From positions 127,333,624 through 127,397,623 of the forward strand of contig OW121851.1 in assembly GCA_933228895.1 (NCBI GenBank): a DNA stretch of 64,000 nucleotides. The letters run 5' to 3'. The notes below the pieces were generated by a model. The model saw only the letters and a list, made by a program, of their open reading frames with translations. It searched no databases and was not told where the DNA came from. Shown here piece by piece: positions 33,901 through 46,477 of the stretch (position 1 is the stretch's first letter; each line of letters begins with the position of its first letter). A program made the translations under genes and the position numbers. This DNA comes from Platycnemis pennipes. Its lineage: Eukaryota > Arthropoda > Insecta > Odonata > Platycnemididae.

Positions 33901-35040
33901 TACGCTACGTTCTAATAGCTCTATCCTTTTATCCCCTCCATGCATTCATTTAAATCTACAAACTGCCTTCTTGGACTATTTTGAGCGCTATCGGGCAGAC
34001 GTAGTTGCCATAGAAGTGATGGTACAAAGTCAATCGAGACATTATTTCGTTCTACGTTAAATTCAACTAAGCCGGTATTCATCTTTTTTCTCGCCAGTTG
34101 TATGGAGCCGAATAATTTGGGGTAGACTAACATATGTTTCATAAGTGATAAAGTGGATTCTATACGTTTTACAACTATTTTCTCTGCGTTCTGTGAAGAA
34201 GGAAGAAAATATGATGACAAAATAATTTAAGTTCATTTTTGTAATGGGAACCTATCCTTTTAGAATTGATTCAGTCAATTTGATTGCTTAATTGGCAGAT
34301 TAAAATAAGTTCTACAGTTCAATTGCGTAAATGCGCATCTTTTAATTTCGGTATTATGATTAGCTATAGCCCGTAATGTAGGCAAATATTTCATTAAAAA
34401 TGATACTACTCTCAATTATTCCAAGTGGATTTAATTAACGTTTTAGTGAACTACGATATGGTTTTAAGAGAATCGGTTGGAATGGTCTGCAACCATACGC
34501 AAAGAAGTTCCGAGTCTGCGGGTTTGTTTCTCCTGTACCATTTTACTTCCCTCGTCTCTCCAGACAATGTGAGGCGTTAAATTACTCTAACACACTCCTA
34601 ACTTGAAGGAAATAAATGTATGTCCCCTTAAGCATGTTCAAACTAACAAGTTCTTAAATTTGCAAAATGAGTCATCAGTTGTCGAAGCAATCCACTCACT
34701 GCCTTTGGCTCTACATATTTTACGTTCATCCGTTACTTTTCGATACATGATTTCATGATGCTGTTGGACGATTTGCCGCACAACTACCGGCATTAAAAAT
34801 GTGTAATTCTTCAAGAGCAATAAGTACTTTCATCAGTATCTTCAGATTTAGATTTTGTGTATGTTGATACTATTACCGTTTGTATATTGGTAACACTTGA
34901 AATTAAAAGCTAAAATGTTAGGAGCTTCGTTTCGATAAACGCGGTTTGATACTATAGCTATCATTATTTCACCTTCATCATTTTCTTTCTCTTTCCCGAC
35001 ATTGCAGGTTAATCTTCTTGTTCCATCACATTTTTAAAAA
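33900..35040. other. AT-rich DNA, nothing recognised
   Basis: The longest frame is 99 codons on the minus strand (33921-34220) without a recognised domain. Confidence 0.4.
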
Positions 35041-35049
35041 TAATTAAGT

Positions 35050-35890
35050 CGATGAGAAAAAAAACCGTTTTTGTTTTCCACGTGGATTCCGTTAGAGGGA
35101 ATTGCTTTGGCCATCTGCTGCGCCTATACATTGCCACACTCGGTCGCGCTGACACACCAGATTTCTCATTGCGCCACCCGTCCTGTTGGAATTGTTTGCG
35201 ATTTCAAGCCGCACTGACCGCTCGGAAACACTGAAAATGAATACCTCTTTGGCCAATTGGAATCGCTTGTCTTATCGATCTGACATCACTGGGCACGGTG
35301 GCTGCGGTCACAACAGTGTGGCCGCAGGATCACTTCCGCAAGGTGGAGTTGTTTTGTCTGAATGACCCGAGGTCATTGGGGGAGAGGTTGCCATTTAAAT
35401 GGACCAAGGAGGCGGTGGGGAGTGGATTTGCCTGCGAAGATCGCACTCCTCTCGGGAATTGGGCTCGAAGCGGCGACACTATTCCGCGTAGATAACCTCG
35501 GAAACGCACGCTGAGCTCCCGTTCCATTAAAAGCGCCGCCTCGTGTTTGCGGAGTCGCAGCGACTCGGGTTTCGAAATTTCCCGTGATTCTCCGCGAGTC
35601 AATTTGATATGCCTGGTTAAATCCTCCGCAGGGCGTAGCAAAGCGACCCCCATTGCTGGGCGGCCGACTCCCTAACTGCGGCAGAACCTTCACTTCCTCT
35701 CCAGTCTCTCTTCCGATTCAGACCACCCTCAAACTCCCCTTCCCTTTCCGTGTTTACCTCTCTCTCGTCTGGGATGCTACCTTTGGGGCATTTCGTAAGC
35801 GGAGGCTCCTCAAACATTATTATTCCTCTCCCTGTCAACCCACCGAATGGGAGGGGGGAGTCAGCTACTCACCCTCCTCTCCCTATTTCA
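35050..35890. other. G+C-rich island
   Basis: The longest continuous island in the window. Overlapping frames of 101-107 codons exist on both strands (35330-35653 minus, 35373-35693 minus, 35653-35958 plus) with R/P-rich, unrecognised translations. It could contain a promoter or untranslated exon; no sequence motif settles this. Confidence 0.35.
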
Positions 35891-36300
35891 ACCCAATCTC
35901 GCTGTATATGAAGCAAAACATGTTAACTAGTCGCTGTGCCGAGGACCATATCATGTAATTGTCCAACCGCAATCAAAGTGCACAAAATGGTTTGACTCAT
36001 GACTCATACATATTTGGAACGGAATAGGAATTTGTATCTGTCCAAAAAATGTAAACCTTGTAACGTACGACCTGGTACGACCTTAATCAAAGTGAAATGT
36101 TTTACTGCCGTTGATAAGGATGCAGGGAAGTAAATCAAAAATAAAAATGTTTAATTAAGGAGGATCAAAAAGAGTCGAAAGAAATTTGGCGGAAGATAGA
36201 GAGCAAAAAAAAATATCGGAGACGAAGCGTGTTACAACCTGTTAATTGTCTTCGAAGAAGTAGCTTCGTGTCATATTCTTTGAGTATCTAGAGCCCTAAG

Positions 36301-36480
36301 TAGGGCCGTACTTGAAACATGGCGTACCCGACGGCCAGGGGCCATTGCCTGCGGCTGTATAATGATAATAATGATCCTTCAGACGGCCGGGGGTCTCACG
36401 AACGCTGGGGGCGTAACGAGAGAATAATTGTAAATATAGTTGTAAAAGACTATAAGATTGGGGGCCTCATTCTAGATTAA
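36301..36480 (+). mobile_element. Partial copy of the hAT-type repeat found at 50.2 kb
   Basis: TAGGGCCGTACTTGAAACAT then GGCGTACCCGACGGCC parallels CAGGGCCTTATTTACCATAT then GGCGTACCCGGCGGCC at 50213. GGGGGCCTCATTCTAGATT at 36460 matches GGGAGCCTCATTCTGGATTT at 50567. The right terminus is missing. Confidence 0.6.
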
Positions 36481-36567
36481 GTGTCTATTATGCTCAGGAA
36501 TAAAAAAATGGTGGTACTTTCCGAGGAAATATTTAAACTACGAGAATATGACACTTCGGATCATTAT

Positions 36568-36725
36568 CGATTATGCATCATCGTTTTCATCACCAATCAT
36601 CTATCCTACGGTTGAATTTCCGCAGCTCTCCACTTCATTCATCAATCGAATAACTCGAATAAACTTTTCAACATCAAATAGCAAGTCTTCTTTCTACATT
36701 CTTCATTACTTGTGACACATCGATA
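36568..36725 (-). mobile_element. Decayed 3' end of an RTE-like LINE
   Basis: CATCACCAATCATCTATCCT then TTCCGCAGCTCTCCACTTCA, later CATTCTTCATTACTTGTGAC, match the family tail (TCGGTCAACAATCCTAGGAT, GACGCAGCCCTCCACTCGAT) with many substitutions. Confidence 0.6.
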
Positions 36726-36789
36726 TCAAGCATAAAAAAATATTAGCCTTTTGAAAATAAGTGTATAAGGGGTTTGTGGTAATCGATGG

Positions 36790-36890
36790 CAAATATTTTC
36801 ATAATATACGACAATACAATGCATAATATATAAATATTTTATATAGCATACATAATATACAAATATTATCATAACATATAAATTTGAGGT
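36790..36890. repeat. AT-rich low-complexity tract
   Basis: Imperfect repeats of ATAATATACAAATATT-type units. Simple sequence. Confidence 0.5.
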
Positions 36891-36994
36891 TGACGTGGAA
36901 AATGTTTTTAGTTTAGTTACAACGAAATATGTTCCAAATGAATCTTTTCATTTATAAAATATACTCGTTCACTCATGGTGTTTTCAAGTCTGTT

Positions 36995-37230
36995 TCCGCA
37001 CTAATAGGCGCTTCAGACCGGGAGGAAAGGTATAAGGATAGGGATGGAAGGGATAGAAGGGATAGGGATATGTGGTCTGAAGCCCCCCACTGTTCTACCA
37101 TATACAGGTATCTCACGTTAACCGCGGGACTTACGATCCTGAATAATCACGCAGTTGGTAAACCACGAATTATACGGCACATCAGGGGTAACTTGTCATG
37201 TTCCACTACACTTCAGTTAAGGTTCACATA
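36995..37230. repeat. Unassigned repeat with GGATAG-rich purine tract
   Basis: AGGAAAGGTATAAGGATAGG (37024-37043) recurs at 49269-49288, and the preceding CCGCACTAATAGGCGCTTCA is similar to 18029. The 100-codon plus frame here is produced by the purine repeat (RDRDGRDRRDRD). Confidence 0.4.
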
Positions 37231-37387
37231 ATTTATTTATTTTTTTCAAATGTTATTCATAAATGCAAAAGTAGGTACTGTAGCTGATATCCGCGTAGAA
37301 AAATAATACAGCACCACCTCTATCTATGTTGAAAGTTTGGTACTAAATGCTCTCGATTGGTTCAAAATTCGCCTTGAAGGAAGATGG

Positions 37388-37450
37388 CATATTGGTGTTG
37401 CTAATCGGCAACTTGGAGATCCGGGTTCGATGCCCGGTCAAGTCACATAA
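37388..37450 (+). mobile_element. tRNA-derived SINE head
   Basis: GGTGTTGCTAATCGGCAACT then GATCCGGGTTCGATGCCCGG: the B-box GGTTCGATGCC lies in a T-arm-like hairpin CCGGG...CCCGG. The acceptor stem is not formed, so not a functional tRNA by this reading. Confidence 0.45.
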
Positions 37451-37787
37451 TTTTTTGTAAGCAAATTTCATTCCTTGATGCGTACATATTAGCACTCATA
37501 CGCGTATGTGTGAACAAAATCTTTAGTGAAGTTTTTGAATGTTAAAAAATAGGCATTAGATAGGTCAGAACCGCGCATGCGGAAGGGAAATGCCGCGGTT
37601 GAGAAAAAGTAATTCCCAAACCGTTGACTGTGGATAACCATGAGCCGTGGTATGAAAAACCGCGGTTGACGAGGGATACCTGTACAGCTTCTGGTATACC
37701 AGAAATCAGTAGCATCAAACTTTTAAGGAGATCAATTCCTGAGGCCTTTGTCCAGCCTGTAATCTAACGTATCACTAAGGGTCATGC

Positions 37788-38700
37788 TCAGAATCTCAAC
37801 TACAGTCTGTCGTCTACTGCTTACGCCCTGAAATTCCTACACAGAGTCAATTTGGTGTACAGGCTCTACCTGCAAAGTTGGTATTGCTTCTCAGCGTGGC
37901 GCTGAGACCCGAGTCCAGATTCTGAATATGGCCCAGAATCTCAAATGCAGTCTCCCTTCTGTTACGCCCTAAAACCTCTATTACAAGTTCAACAGAGCGT
38001 ACATATTCTTCTCGATGTAGGTCAAAGAGGTGTAGAGGGTGGTGCTAAGAAGTAATACCAACTTTGCAGGGAGAATCTGTCACCGATTTGACTCGGAATT
38101 GAAATTTTATGACGCATTATGCTATAGAAGCGAGACATTAGTTGAGATTCTGAATATAACCCTAAGAGTGAGTAGTAGTAAGAATACCAAAATATCCATG
38201 ACTGAGGGTCATACCAGAATCTCTACTACGGTCACGCTTCTACAGCATAATACGTCCTAAAATATCTACTTCGAGTCAAATTGGTGTGCATATTCACCCT
38301 GAAAAATTGGTATTACCACGCTATACACCACATTGAAGAATATCTAGAAGAATGTGCATACCCTTTGGACATCATTATAGAGATTTCATGAAAAGTTGAT
38401 ATTACCACGCTGTACAACACATCGAAGAATATCTAAAAGAATGTGCATACCCTTTGGAACTCTTATAGAGATTTCATGACGTATGTAGTAAAAGTGAGAC
38501 TGTAGTTTAGATTCTGAATACGACCCAATTCAGGTTCACAACTCAGTTTTTAGCATCGCGAAGGGAAGTAATACCACCTTTGCAGGTAGAGTCTGCACAT
38601 CAGCATGACTTGCTGTAGTGTTTTTAGGACGCAAGAAGTAGAAGCGAGACCGTAGCGGAGATTCTGAATATGACCCTGAGTTGGGATTCAGCTCGGAGAC
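37788..38700. repeat. Array of about 125-bp units in alternating orientation
   Basis: The plus-oriented unit reads AGAATCTCAACTACAGTCT, TACTGCTTACGCCCTGAAAT, GAGTCAATTTGGTGTACAGG, CTACCTGCAAAGTTGGTATT. Plus units start near 37790, 37935 and 38217; minus units occupy about 38045-38165, 38390-38525 and 38560-38690 (for example AATACCAACTTTGCAGGGAG and TTGAGATTCTGAATATAACC). Neighbouring units of opposite orientation would form long hairpins. No coding or TIR structure is evident. A second locus lies at 49848-50205. Confidence 0.75.
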
Positions 38701-38719
38701 CTTTTGGCGTTACCATCCT

Positions 38720-39000
38720 GACTAGAGCGACCGGCGGTTTACAGAAAAGTTAAGGCGTAAAAAAATCTCAGTACTAGGATGCAGGGAGATGTGAATTCAA
38801 AGACTTATTTCTGAACAGATCCCGGGACTACCGGTCATGAACAAACGCTCAGAGGGTTACCACATCATCTACCAATCAATAATTCACCTGAAACAGTATT
38901 ATTTTTTCCCTTGAGTGCTCATTTGCAGTTCCGAGCTGGCATTCAACCATTCATGTCCAATGACGTGTAAAGTGAAACGGGCGCCTGGTAAAGGAATGAG
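38720..39000. other. Unassigned DNA
   Basis: No recognised feature. Confidence 0.35.
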
Positions 39001-39240
39001 CAGCAAAGGACGCTCTTTTCCGGAGGCGTTGGCCTGGGGGCTCGGTGCCGTACTCTTTTGCATGGATCCACGTGACTTGAGCCTTTGACGTGACGCAGCG
39101 AGGAGCGACCCCGTGAATAGTGGAGAGTGCGGTCAACTTGCTCTTCCGCTAATTGACGCCTCAGGGGGAGTGGCCCAAGGCGCTCATGTCGTGAATCATC
39201 CTCTGCGCATGCGCGCCATCCATTCCGCGAAATCGGGACC
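39000..39240. promoter_or_regulatory. Small G+C-rich island with an NRF-1-like palindrome
   Basis: TGCGCATGCGC at 39204-39214 (palindrome GCGCATGCGC, 39205-39214) matches the NRF-1/Erect-wing type recognition element, in a CpG-rich 240-bp island. Single site, no transcript identified. Confidence 0.35.
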
Positions 39241-39249
39241 TAAAGCAAG

Positions 39250-40080
39250 CTGTTCAGTTTTACCGATATGAAACCAGTTCATAACTTCTGAAGCGGCGGT
39301 GTCATTTGGATTGGTTGATTTTTCCGCATCAGATATCAATGAGCAGGAAATCTACTCAAGGAAGAAATGAAATTTCTCTTGAAAAATATAATTGAGTACG
39401 GAACGGAAGAGCCATACCCTTTATATTTTGAAAAAAAATAGAATAATCCATTGAACTGATCATCAACAAATATTTACAGTCTTTTGAAAATAAAATAGTG
39501 CATAGTGACCATGGTGATATAGAAAATAAATTGTAAATGACATCAATCGGTGACATGACTTTCCTCTGAAGAAACTTTCTCTTAATAACTGAGATGGAGA
39601 GTCATCAAAGCTATGAATCAAAGCTTCTGTGTGAAAGTCTTATGCGAGATAGGAAAACTGGCTTTAATCTCGGAATGTGATTTTTCTTGTTACGGCTTGA
39701 GAGTCGGGTAATTTCGTCTTCGCTGAAACCGCTAAGAAATTGAGAGAGGAAAAATTGGAGTGATAGTTAGTCAATGAAATATCTTCAATCCGAAATAATT
39801 ATGAAATGATATTCATGTAACATCTCAAGGTTAAGGATTCAATGGGTTGACGGGGAATATGATAATTATTCGATTCCAAAGCGAATGAGAAAAGCCGGGT
39901 GCAGTTGGATTATTTTATTTTTACATGACCAAATGTTCTCATCAGCAACATTCACTAGTTGTATAAGTGTGTGTGATGAAAATAAATATCCTACCTTGAA
40001 CCTCTTTTTCCAATTTCCTCCTATTTTACCAATTTAAGGGGTCCTGTTATACCTCCCATTTCCTTCGATAAAGTATCAGT
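39250..40080. other. AT-rich DNA, nothing recognised
   Basis: Short frames only. Confidence 0.4.
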
Positions 40081-40090
40081 CACAGCCCTT

Positions 40091-40669
40091 ATGGGGTCGT
40101 TTACCATATATTTTATTTCCGAATCTGACGGAGTTTGTAAAATAAAAATTCCGTATTTTTCCGTCTTCGATCTATCGAGTCGTTATTCGGTTATAAGCTG
40201 CGAAAAACTAATGTTTTTAACCCTTTCACAAAGGTGGGCGTATAAAGGACTTGTACGTCATTCACTTTGTCCAATCACAACACAAATTCGTAAATAAATT
40301 TCAACGCTCTTTTTGCCACACCAAAATGCATCCAAAAATACTTTGTTGTTCAGCTGTTTTGGATTATTTACTGGATGCGACAGGATCTCTGCGAACAAAT
40401 CTTCCGTCCCCACCTCCACTTCCCCTCCGCTCCGCCTCCGCTCCCCCTCCCTCTCCACTCCCTTTCCCTCAACACAATCAAGGAGAGGAGGTGGATGACG
40501 TAGATATCTTTTACTCAGCTCGTTCGGTGGGTGCAACCTTTTGCTTATTTTAATTTTTGGACTTATGCGTGAATGGCTCTGGTTAGAAGATTAATTTTTT
40601 CACTAAAATTCATTTTCATCTAAGGATACAGTGTACAAAATATCAATTTAGGTTGCGAATAAGTGCACT
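40091..40669 (+). mobile_element. Unnamed inverted-terminus element, copy A
   Basis: Starts ATGGGGTCGTTTACCATATA and is collinear with the reverse complement of 53310-53844: TTTGTAAAATAAAAATTCCG, GCGAAAAACTAATGTTTTTA, GTCCAATCACAAC, then a C-rich centre, GATGACGTAGATATC, and CCTTTTGCTTATTTTAATTT. The right terminus is diverged (GTGCACTCTATAAG). The frame ending at 40553 finishes with ARSVGATFCLF, matched by FSVGVTFCLF in copy B. No transposase is recognisable. Confidence 0.75.
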
Positions 40670-43600
40670 CTATAAGCAGGACTTTGATAATGGTGACGTG
40701 GGTAGAGGAAGAGAACGAGGGCGGATGTTTTGTGTACCGCTAAACGCGTCGTCAAATATTGAATCGAATTTCACGAGTGGTAATGAGATACCTCCCCAAA
40801 AGTGAAGGGTGAGAAGATGAACCAAACGGTTAGAAAGCGTCGCGCGCGTTTCTGTTTTATATATTTCCTGTGGTAATTAAATGGAATTTGGGGTTGAAGG
40901 AACTTGGTGGGTGTTAAAGGGGGACAAACTTGGTGATGCACCACAACTTTCAACTTAAAAAAAAAGTTATTTAACAGCATATTCGGCGACTAACTGCTCT
41001 TACGTTTCATTTTAAGTACTTCAAAACCACCTTTATGTTCTGGAATAGGGAGGGTAACAAGAAATTTCACTGGGAACTAAACTTTAGTTACCTAAACGAC
41101 TTAGAAATTGTCATGTTACCGGGCCATCACAGGTGAAGATTTGCCATAATTAATTGAGAGACTAAAAGTTATTAATTTTTCCTGAGTTAGTAGGAAAGAA
41201 AACATTGCTCAACCTCATAGCAAGAAATACTGTCCTCAGTGTGTAAAAGCATCCAGTTTATACATGTGTACCTTAGAAGTAGCCATTACTCTTGAATTAT
41301 TAGCGGAGTACATAACTTAAGTATTTCGTTAAATATAAACTGTAATCCAGTTCAAAGTATACCGAAAGTAAAATACCACTTATGAACTTGAATGACGATG
41401 GGAGTGTAACAAAAATTCGTAGGTGATATGAAAAAATAGCATTCAGGACTTATCCTGTTATTTTCTAAAAATTTCCGGATTTGAGCCAGGTTTAAGCAGT
41501 AAAGAGCTAACTGGATGATTAAAAGCCTGGCTAGTTTAAGATTAGTTTAATATGCAAAGCCATCAAGCTAATTTACATCAGTAGCGTCAATTAAGAGGAA
41601 ACCACCGATAGCCTAGGTCATTTGAAGCAAAAAGTATTAAAGGGTGGTGGAGTTATTGGTAGGATATGACGTCATGCGATGTCATCGGTTTTGAAAGAGC
41701 AATATTTATGTGACACAAATTAATTGTTCAACAAAATCTAGCACATTTCAGCGTATAAACCTCTCATTCAAGAAGTTATACATAATAATGCTTGCTCCCC
41801 ATTGTAGTATTTGTTGTTTTTTTACTTTTTTTAATATGCTTTCTGTGTAACTATAAATATTTGTGGATTGTGGTCTGCATAAATTTAGTATCAGAAAATT
41901 GTAGTTCTATTGCTTACAAATATGCTTTGTTTTGTAGAGGACTATGCCCTTTTTCTAGGGAAGCTTCTGTGTAGTAATTGATAAAGCAATCTTCTTCTGT
42001 TTTTTTGGTGTGAAGTAATTAACTGTGATGTATGAATCATCGTCAAACTGTGTACACAGTATGGATGAAATCATGTTAGTAGAACGGGGAGTCTTTACGA
42101 ACATTGGTCCCTGCGTTTACGGAGTTTTCCGCGTATTTCGTTGCGTTTCAGGATGAAAATTTCACTGCTCAACACTTTATGCATCAGACTGCGCGACGAA
42201 AAGCCTCTTGCGAAATGGCGTTCCATCTCTGCGAGGAATATTCCTTCATTCAACAGCTGACCCACGTGTGGCTGTCATGACGTGAGAGTGGATCCCGAGC
42301 AATAAGGAAAATGCAGAGGCCCATACCAATTGTCCCTTTTGCTGTTTTGTTTCCTTAACACTGGAAAACAATACAATGAAGGGAAGCGAGGGAATTCGTC
42401 GTCGGTGTTCTCGACGTACAGTCAAATCGATTGCGGGGAGGAAATTATTTCCTGGAGAAATGTTTATTCCATTCGGCCCCCAGTGAGGAATATATAGAGT
42501 CCTCGAGTCATTTGGATCGCGTGCCCCTAAAGAGCCATTTTCATCGATCGATTTCCCCAAAATTCAAGGATATTTTGAGATTATGCTTGTCAATTCCATT
42601 CAAGATTAGATTCGACATGGCCAATCATTGCGGTTGGCTTTAGCACGCTTAGTGGCCCCCATTTCTATTTGCATAACATTTAAAGCGACAGGTGGTAAAA
42701 AATATGCACTTTCACAAAATATTTGAATAATAATCCAATAAAAATGTGTCTTGAAAAGCATTCAAAAATATAAACGTTAGTATGACTCGAAAATCAACGA
42801 TGCCATTATCACTTCCTTATCCACTGGCTATATCTGCGCAGTATAATCCTACCTCTCCTATGCATGAACAACATACGTTACTCCTCATCAATGGAAAGAT
42901 TTACTCACTTTTATTTTAGCATTTGTGAAATTATGAACATGTAAAATTGTTTGGAATTGAAGCGTGACATTTTAAGACTACTATTCCGTTATCTCTCGCT
43001 TCCACTTTTCCAGATTTAGTACGCGATTGGAGTTTATTAATAAATGACAACGTTTTGACCATATTTTTTGATTTCAGAGACTGTGAGCCTGATGTTGAGT
43101 ATTGATCCCCTTCTATAATGGCATAATTTTGTGAGATTTATCGGTAGAAAGCATTACTTAGAAAATTCTGGGGGAACTCCGGCCGAAATGAATTATTGTG
43201 TACAGTGTGGAAAGATTATGATACACCTAGATATTGAAAAATTGAAATGTAAGAAAGATATAAATGTTGAAGATATTGTAAGATTAAGAGGCCGATTGTT
43301 GATATAAACTGAACTCATCTAAAATGATTGAATTATATATCAATGCTCTAAAGCCATGAAGGAAAATCTATAGCTTTTGTACAAGGATGATCCTCAGGGC
43401 GATCAACTTAGCTAGTGCAATACACTTTGAGCAAGGAAAAAACAACTTGTTACGTGCAATCAAAATCGGTCTTTATTAATCCACCCTTGACATTAATGAT
43501 GAGAAGTAATGGCCGTATTGTTCAGGTCACTTCTGGCAAGCTTCTTATCCTTTCCAAAAACAGTAACTGAGTTTCACCAAGACTAACTGCTGTGCTTCTT

Positions 43601-44240
43601 TACCTGAGTCGTTAAGTACGATGACCTCCATTAGTGCTTGATGGATTTAAATGCAGTCATGCTTTAGTAACCTGAATTCTTATTCGTCGAGTGACTCTCT
43701 CGCTGCTTATCTGGTTGCTCTCGTCTTAGCTGCCTCTCCCAAATGCCCCTAATGCTATGCTACCCTTAAAATAGTTTTTCAACCCATGAAGATCAGTCGG
43801 TTTCTATTCTTTTTTCCTTACTTGATGTTATTTTTCTTTAATTTTCCTTAAGCGGATTAAGCAAAATAAATTATCTTAATCTTTCCTTAGTGTCTGCCAT
43901 TTCCGTTTTTGCCTGATTTCACCTTGCATTTTAAAGATAAAGGTCTTTACCATTGAGTATCACAAAAATTTCATTACAGGGAGAGAGAGAGCATTACCTG
44001 AAATAATGAAAATATGATTGGAAATGGACTTTCAATTTTTCCTGTGGGAAAGAAGACGCAGGAAACACTTTTCGCTGTAGTAAAAACAACCCTCTCTCCC
44101 CCGTTAAAACTCTTACCTCGTCGGTTAAATCATTCTTAAATATTCCCTTTCGTTGGATTAAAAGTCAACTTTGCCCATATCTGCCACATTCCATGAAGAG
44201 AATTACCAGCATGTGGCGGCTTGCGTAGGTTGTGAAGGGA
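40670..44240. other. AT-rich DNA with one G+C-richer patch, nothing recognised
   Basis: 3.6 kb without a recognised gene or repeat. A moderately G+C-rich patch at about 42100-42560 includes CCCACGTGTGG (E-box-like, 42261-42271) and GTCATGACGTGAG. The minus frame 42246-42560 (104 codons) there is unrecognised. Confidence 0.4.
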
Positions 44241-44242
44241 TT

Positions 44243-44645
44243 GGAAAAGGAAATTCACTTTGTACATTCCACACTAAAGTTTCATTGTGTTCGACCATGG
44301 TTTTTACTCTTATGTCATTATCAAGGTCTTATCTTGATCATTATCATCGGTCAACAATCCTAGGATTGGTTTGACGCAGTCCTCCACTCGATTTTTCTGT
44401 CGGCCAACCTATTCATATTGACATAAAGAAAGAAAGGAGTGGAGTAGCTGCGACTCCTCGGGATAATAATGTGGTGGTTTCCCCTTGCCTTCCACATCGC
44501 AGTACTACAGCCGTTAACTTACCTTGATAATGACATAAAAGTGTCGAAACCATGATTACCATGATAATGACCATGATAAAATTATCTAAACCATGGTCGA
44601 AGTCAATAAAAATTTAGTGTGGAATGTACAAATTGAATTTTCTTT
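44243..44645. mobile_element. Palindromic element with a decayed hammerhead-like motif
   Basis: Arms 44243-44324 and 44522-44645 are inverted repeats: TTTGTACATTCCACACTAAA, TTCGACCATGGTTT and TTTATGTCATTATCAAGG occur at the left and, reverse complemented, at the right. At 44523-44550 the plus strand reads CTTGATAA-T-GACA-loop-TGTC-GAAAC, two changes from the CTGATGA core. The loop contains an RTE-like LINE tail and a CCCCTTGCCTTCCACATCGC segment of unknown origin. Confidence 0.65.
44337..44425 (-). mobile_element. 3'-end fragment of the RTE-like LINE
   Basis: GATCATTATCATCGGTCAAC, AATCCTAGGATTGGTTTGAC, CTCCACTCGATTTTTCTGTC match the family's last about 90 bases. It sits between the arms of the palindromic element. 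Confidence 0.85.
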
Positions 44646-45061
44646 TCCAATCTCGTGGTTCCACCAAGTGAAGCCTCAAACGTTGAACCGTGTTGTAAAA
44701 CTAAGTCCGTGGTTGTAAAGGGATGCATAGTAGGGTTCATGCATGAGTCTCTTTTAATTTTTTTACTTAATAACACGCTTTAGGATACTTATAAAACATA
44801 TGGCCTAGGAATTCTCCAATACCGTATGGGTAGAAAAAAATTAAAACAAAAAAATAGCACGTATTTAAATTTACAACATATGATGCCAAATCGATAGAAA
44901 AAAACTTGGACGTCAGTGTCCTGGCATCTAATCAGTAAATATGGAAGCAATTTAACTGGGGAAGGTTTTTTTTTTGCAAATTTCGCGTAAAATTATATTC
45001 GTACCAAAATACAGGATTTAGTGCACCGGAAAAATTGTTTTTCAGCTTTTGAAAAGATTCT

Positions 45062-45256
45062 GAAATTAAATTAAAATTAAATTAAACCTGTCTTTATTGA
45101 TCTGCGAATTTAGGACTGTCTAGTCCTCTCTTACAATTAACAGATTATACATTCACAAACACCCATGCCCCGGACAGTGAAAAATCCTCCCCGGGCGGGA
45201 CTCGAACCCTGCGAATGACAGGCGAGGGATTTACCCCGCCGCCACCGGGGCCGGCA
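45062..45256 (-). mobile_element. tRNA-derived SINE with a short-repeat tail
   Basis: On the minus strand: CCGGCCCCGGTGGCGGCGGG (A-box region), GCAGGGTTCGAGTCCCGCCC with a canonical B-box, then GAGGATTTTTCACTGTCC, a body containing GGACTAGACAGTCC and AATAAAGACAGG, and an (ATTTA)n-like tail at 45062-45090. Head, body and tail are complete enough to call a SINE. Confidence 0.75.
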
Positions 45257-45259
45257 AGG

Positions 45260-46470
45260 AAATAAGGAATATCGAACAATATCGATTTATATCGTTTTCA
45301 CACGATTTTCGGAAGAATGCCAGAAAGTTCATTTTTGAAGAAAAAATAAATGATTTTGTCTATATTTTCACTAAAATAACATCAAGTCCGCAACCAACGA
45401 TGTATCTGTGTGAAATTAAAAAAATTTATCGATATAAAAACTCCACCATATTTTCAGGAATTCTCAGGAACAGCTTATCCTTCGCATTTTTACCAGAATT
45501 TCCATTTTTATACTAATATGTTGACGATCAAGGCATTCTTATCGCTTGGAATGCTTTCCCAAACCAAGGGGTTCTGTGACATTCTGGGTACAATTTGTAC
45601 TCACGAGGTTGGCTGACAGCTAATCAGATTCTCTTAACGATCCATACCTGAAATGAAAATAATTATGTTAAGACTGGGGTTGTAATAATATTAAAAATAT
45701 GATTGGTGGAATTATAAAAAAAACCTGAAAATGAAATTTTGTTGAGGAAGATCCATAAGGAATGGGTAATATAAGCTTAATGTTCTGTATCTTCACTGTA
45801 ACCTTTATTTAGATGTTTTTAGGATAGTAAGTAATGCCATAATGTTATAATGTTCTGGTATTTGATACTTGAGGTTCGTAAATTTTTTAAATTTTTTGTT
45901 TTTTTCAAACGTTGCATTTTGCTTCATATCTCTGCTTTAAATGCACCAGTGGCAACATATAAATGCCGTTAAAACCGTGGATTATTCATGCCCTTTGGTA
46001 TTTTCGCGGTTATAGCATTTCTTCACGCACGGAGGTGTTTCGGGAAAAAAAATTGGAATGAGTATTTATAGACTGTACTGTAGACAAAGACAAGAATTGT
46101 GAGTTTAGATAGAACTTTTCGGAACTGTTATTTTCCCAAGGAAAGGGACAGTGGCCTCTCGCGATTGGAAGAGTTGCAAAATCCTTCACCTATATATGCC
46201 ATGATACCGTGAAAAACTCTGCTGAGCCGTGTAATATAATTGTGAAATTATATAGTGTGCGATGGAGTTGTTTGTGAAAGATGCAATAATGAGCAGTGAG
46301 TAAAAATTTGCTAGAAGAATTGGATTGGGAATCCATTTCAAATCAGAAATACTGGTCAAGTCACTGGCCGAAATTTAAGGCAGATGGTTTATCCGATGTA
46401 ATAAAACTCTCCAGAATGTTTCACTAAAATTATTACTGTTATTTATTTTTAGTTTTTAACCAGTTTTGAT
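45260..46470. other. AT-rich DNA, nothing recognised
   Basis: No recognised feature; frames below 70 codons. Confidence 0.4.
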
Positions 46471-46477
46471 AGGTTTA

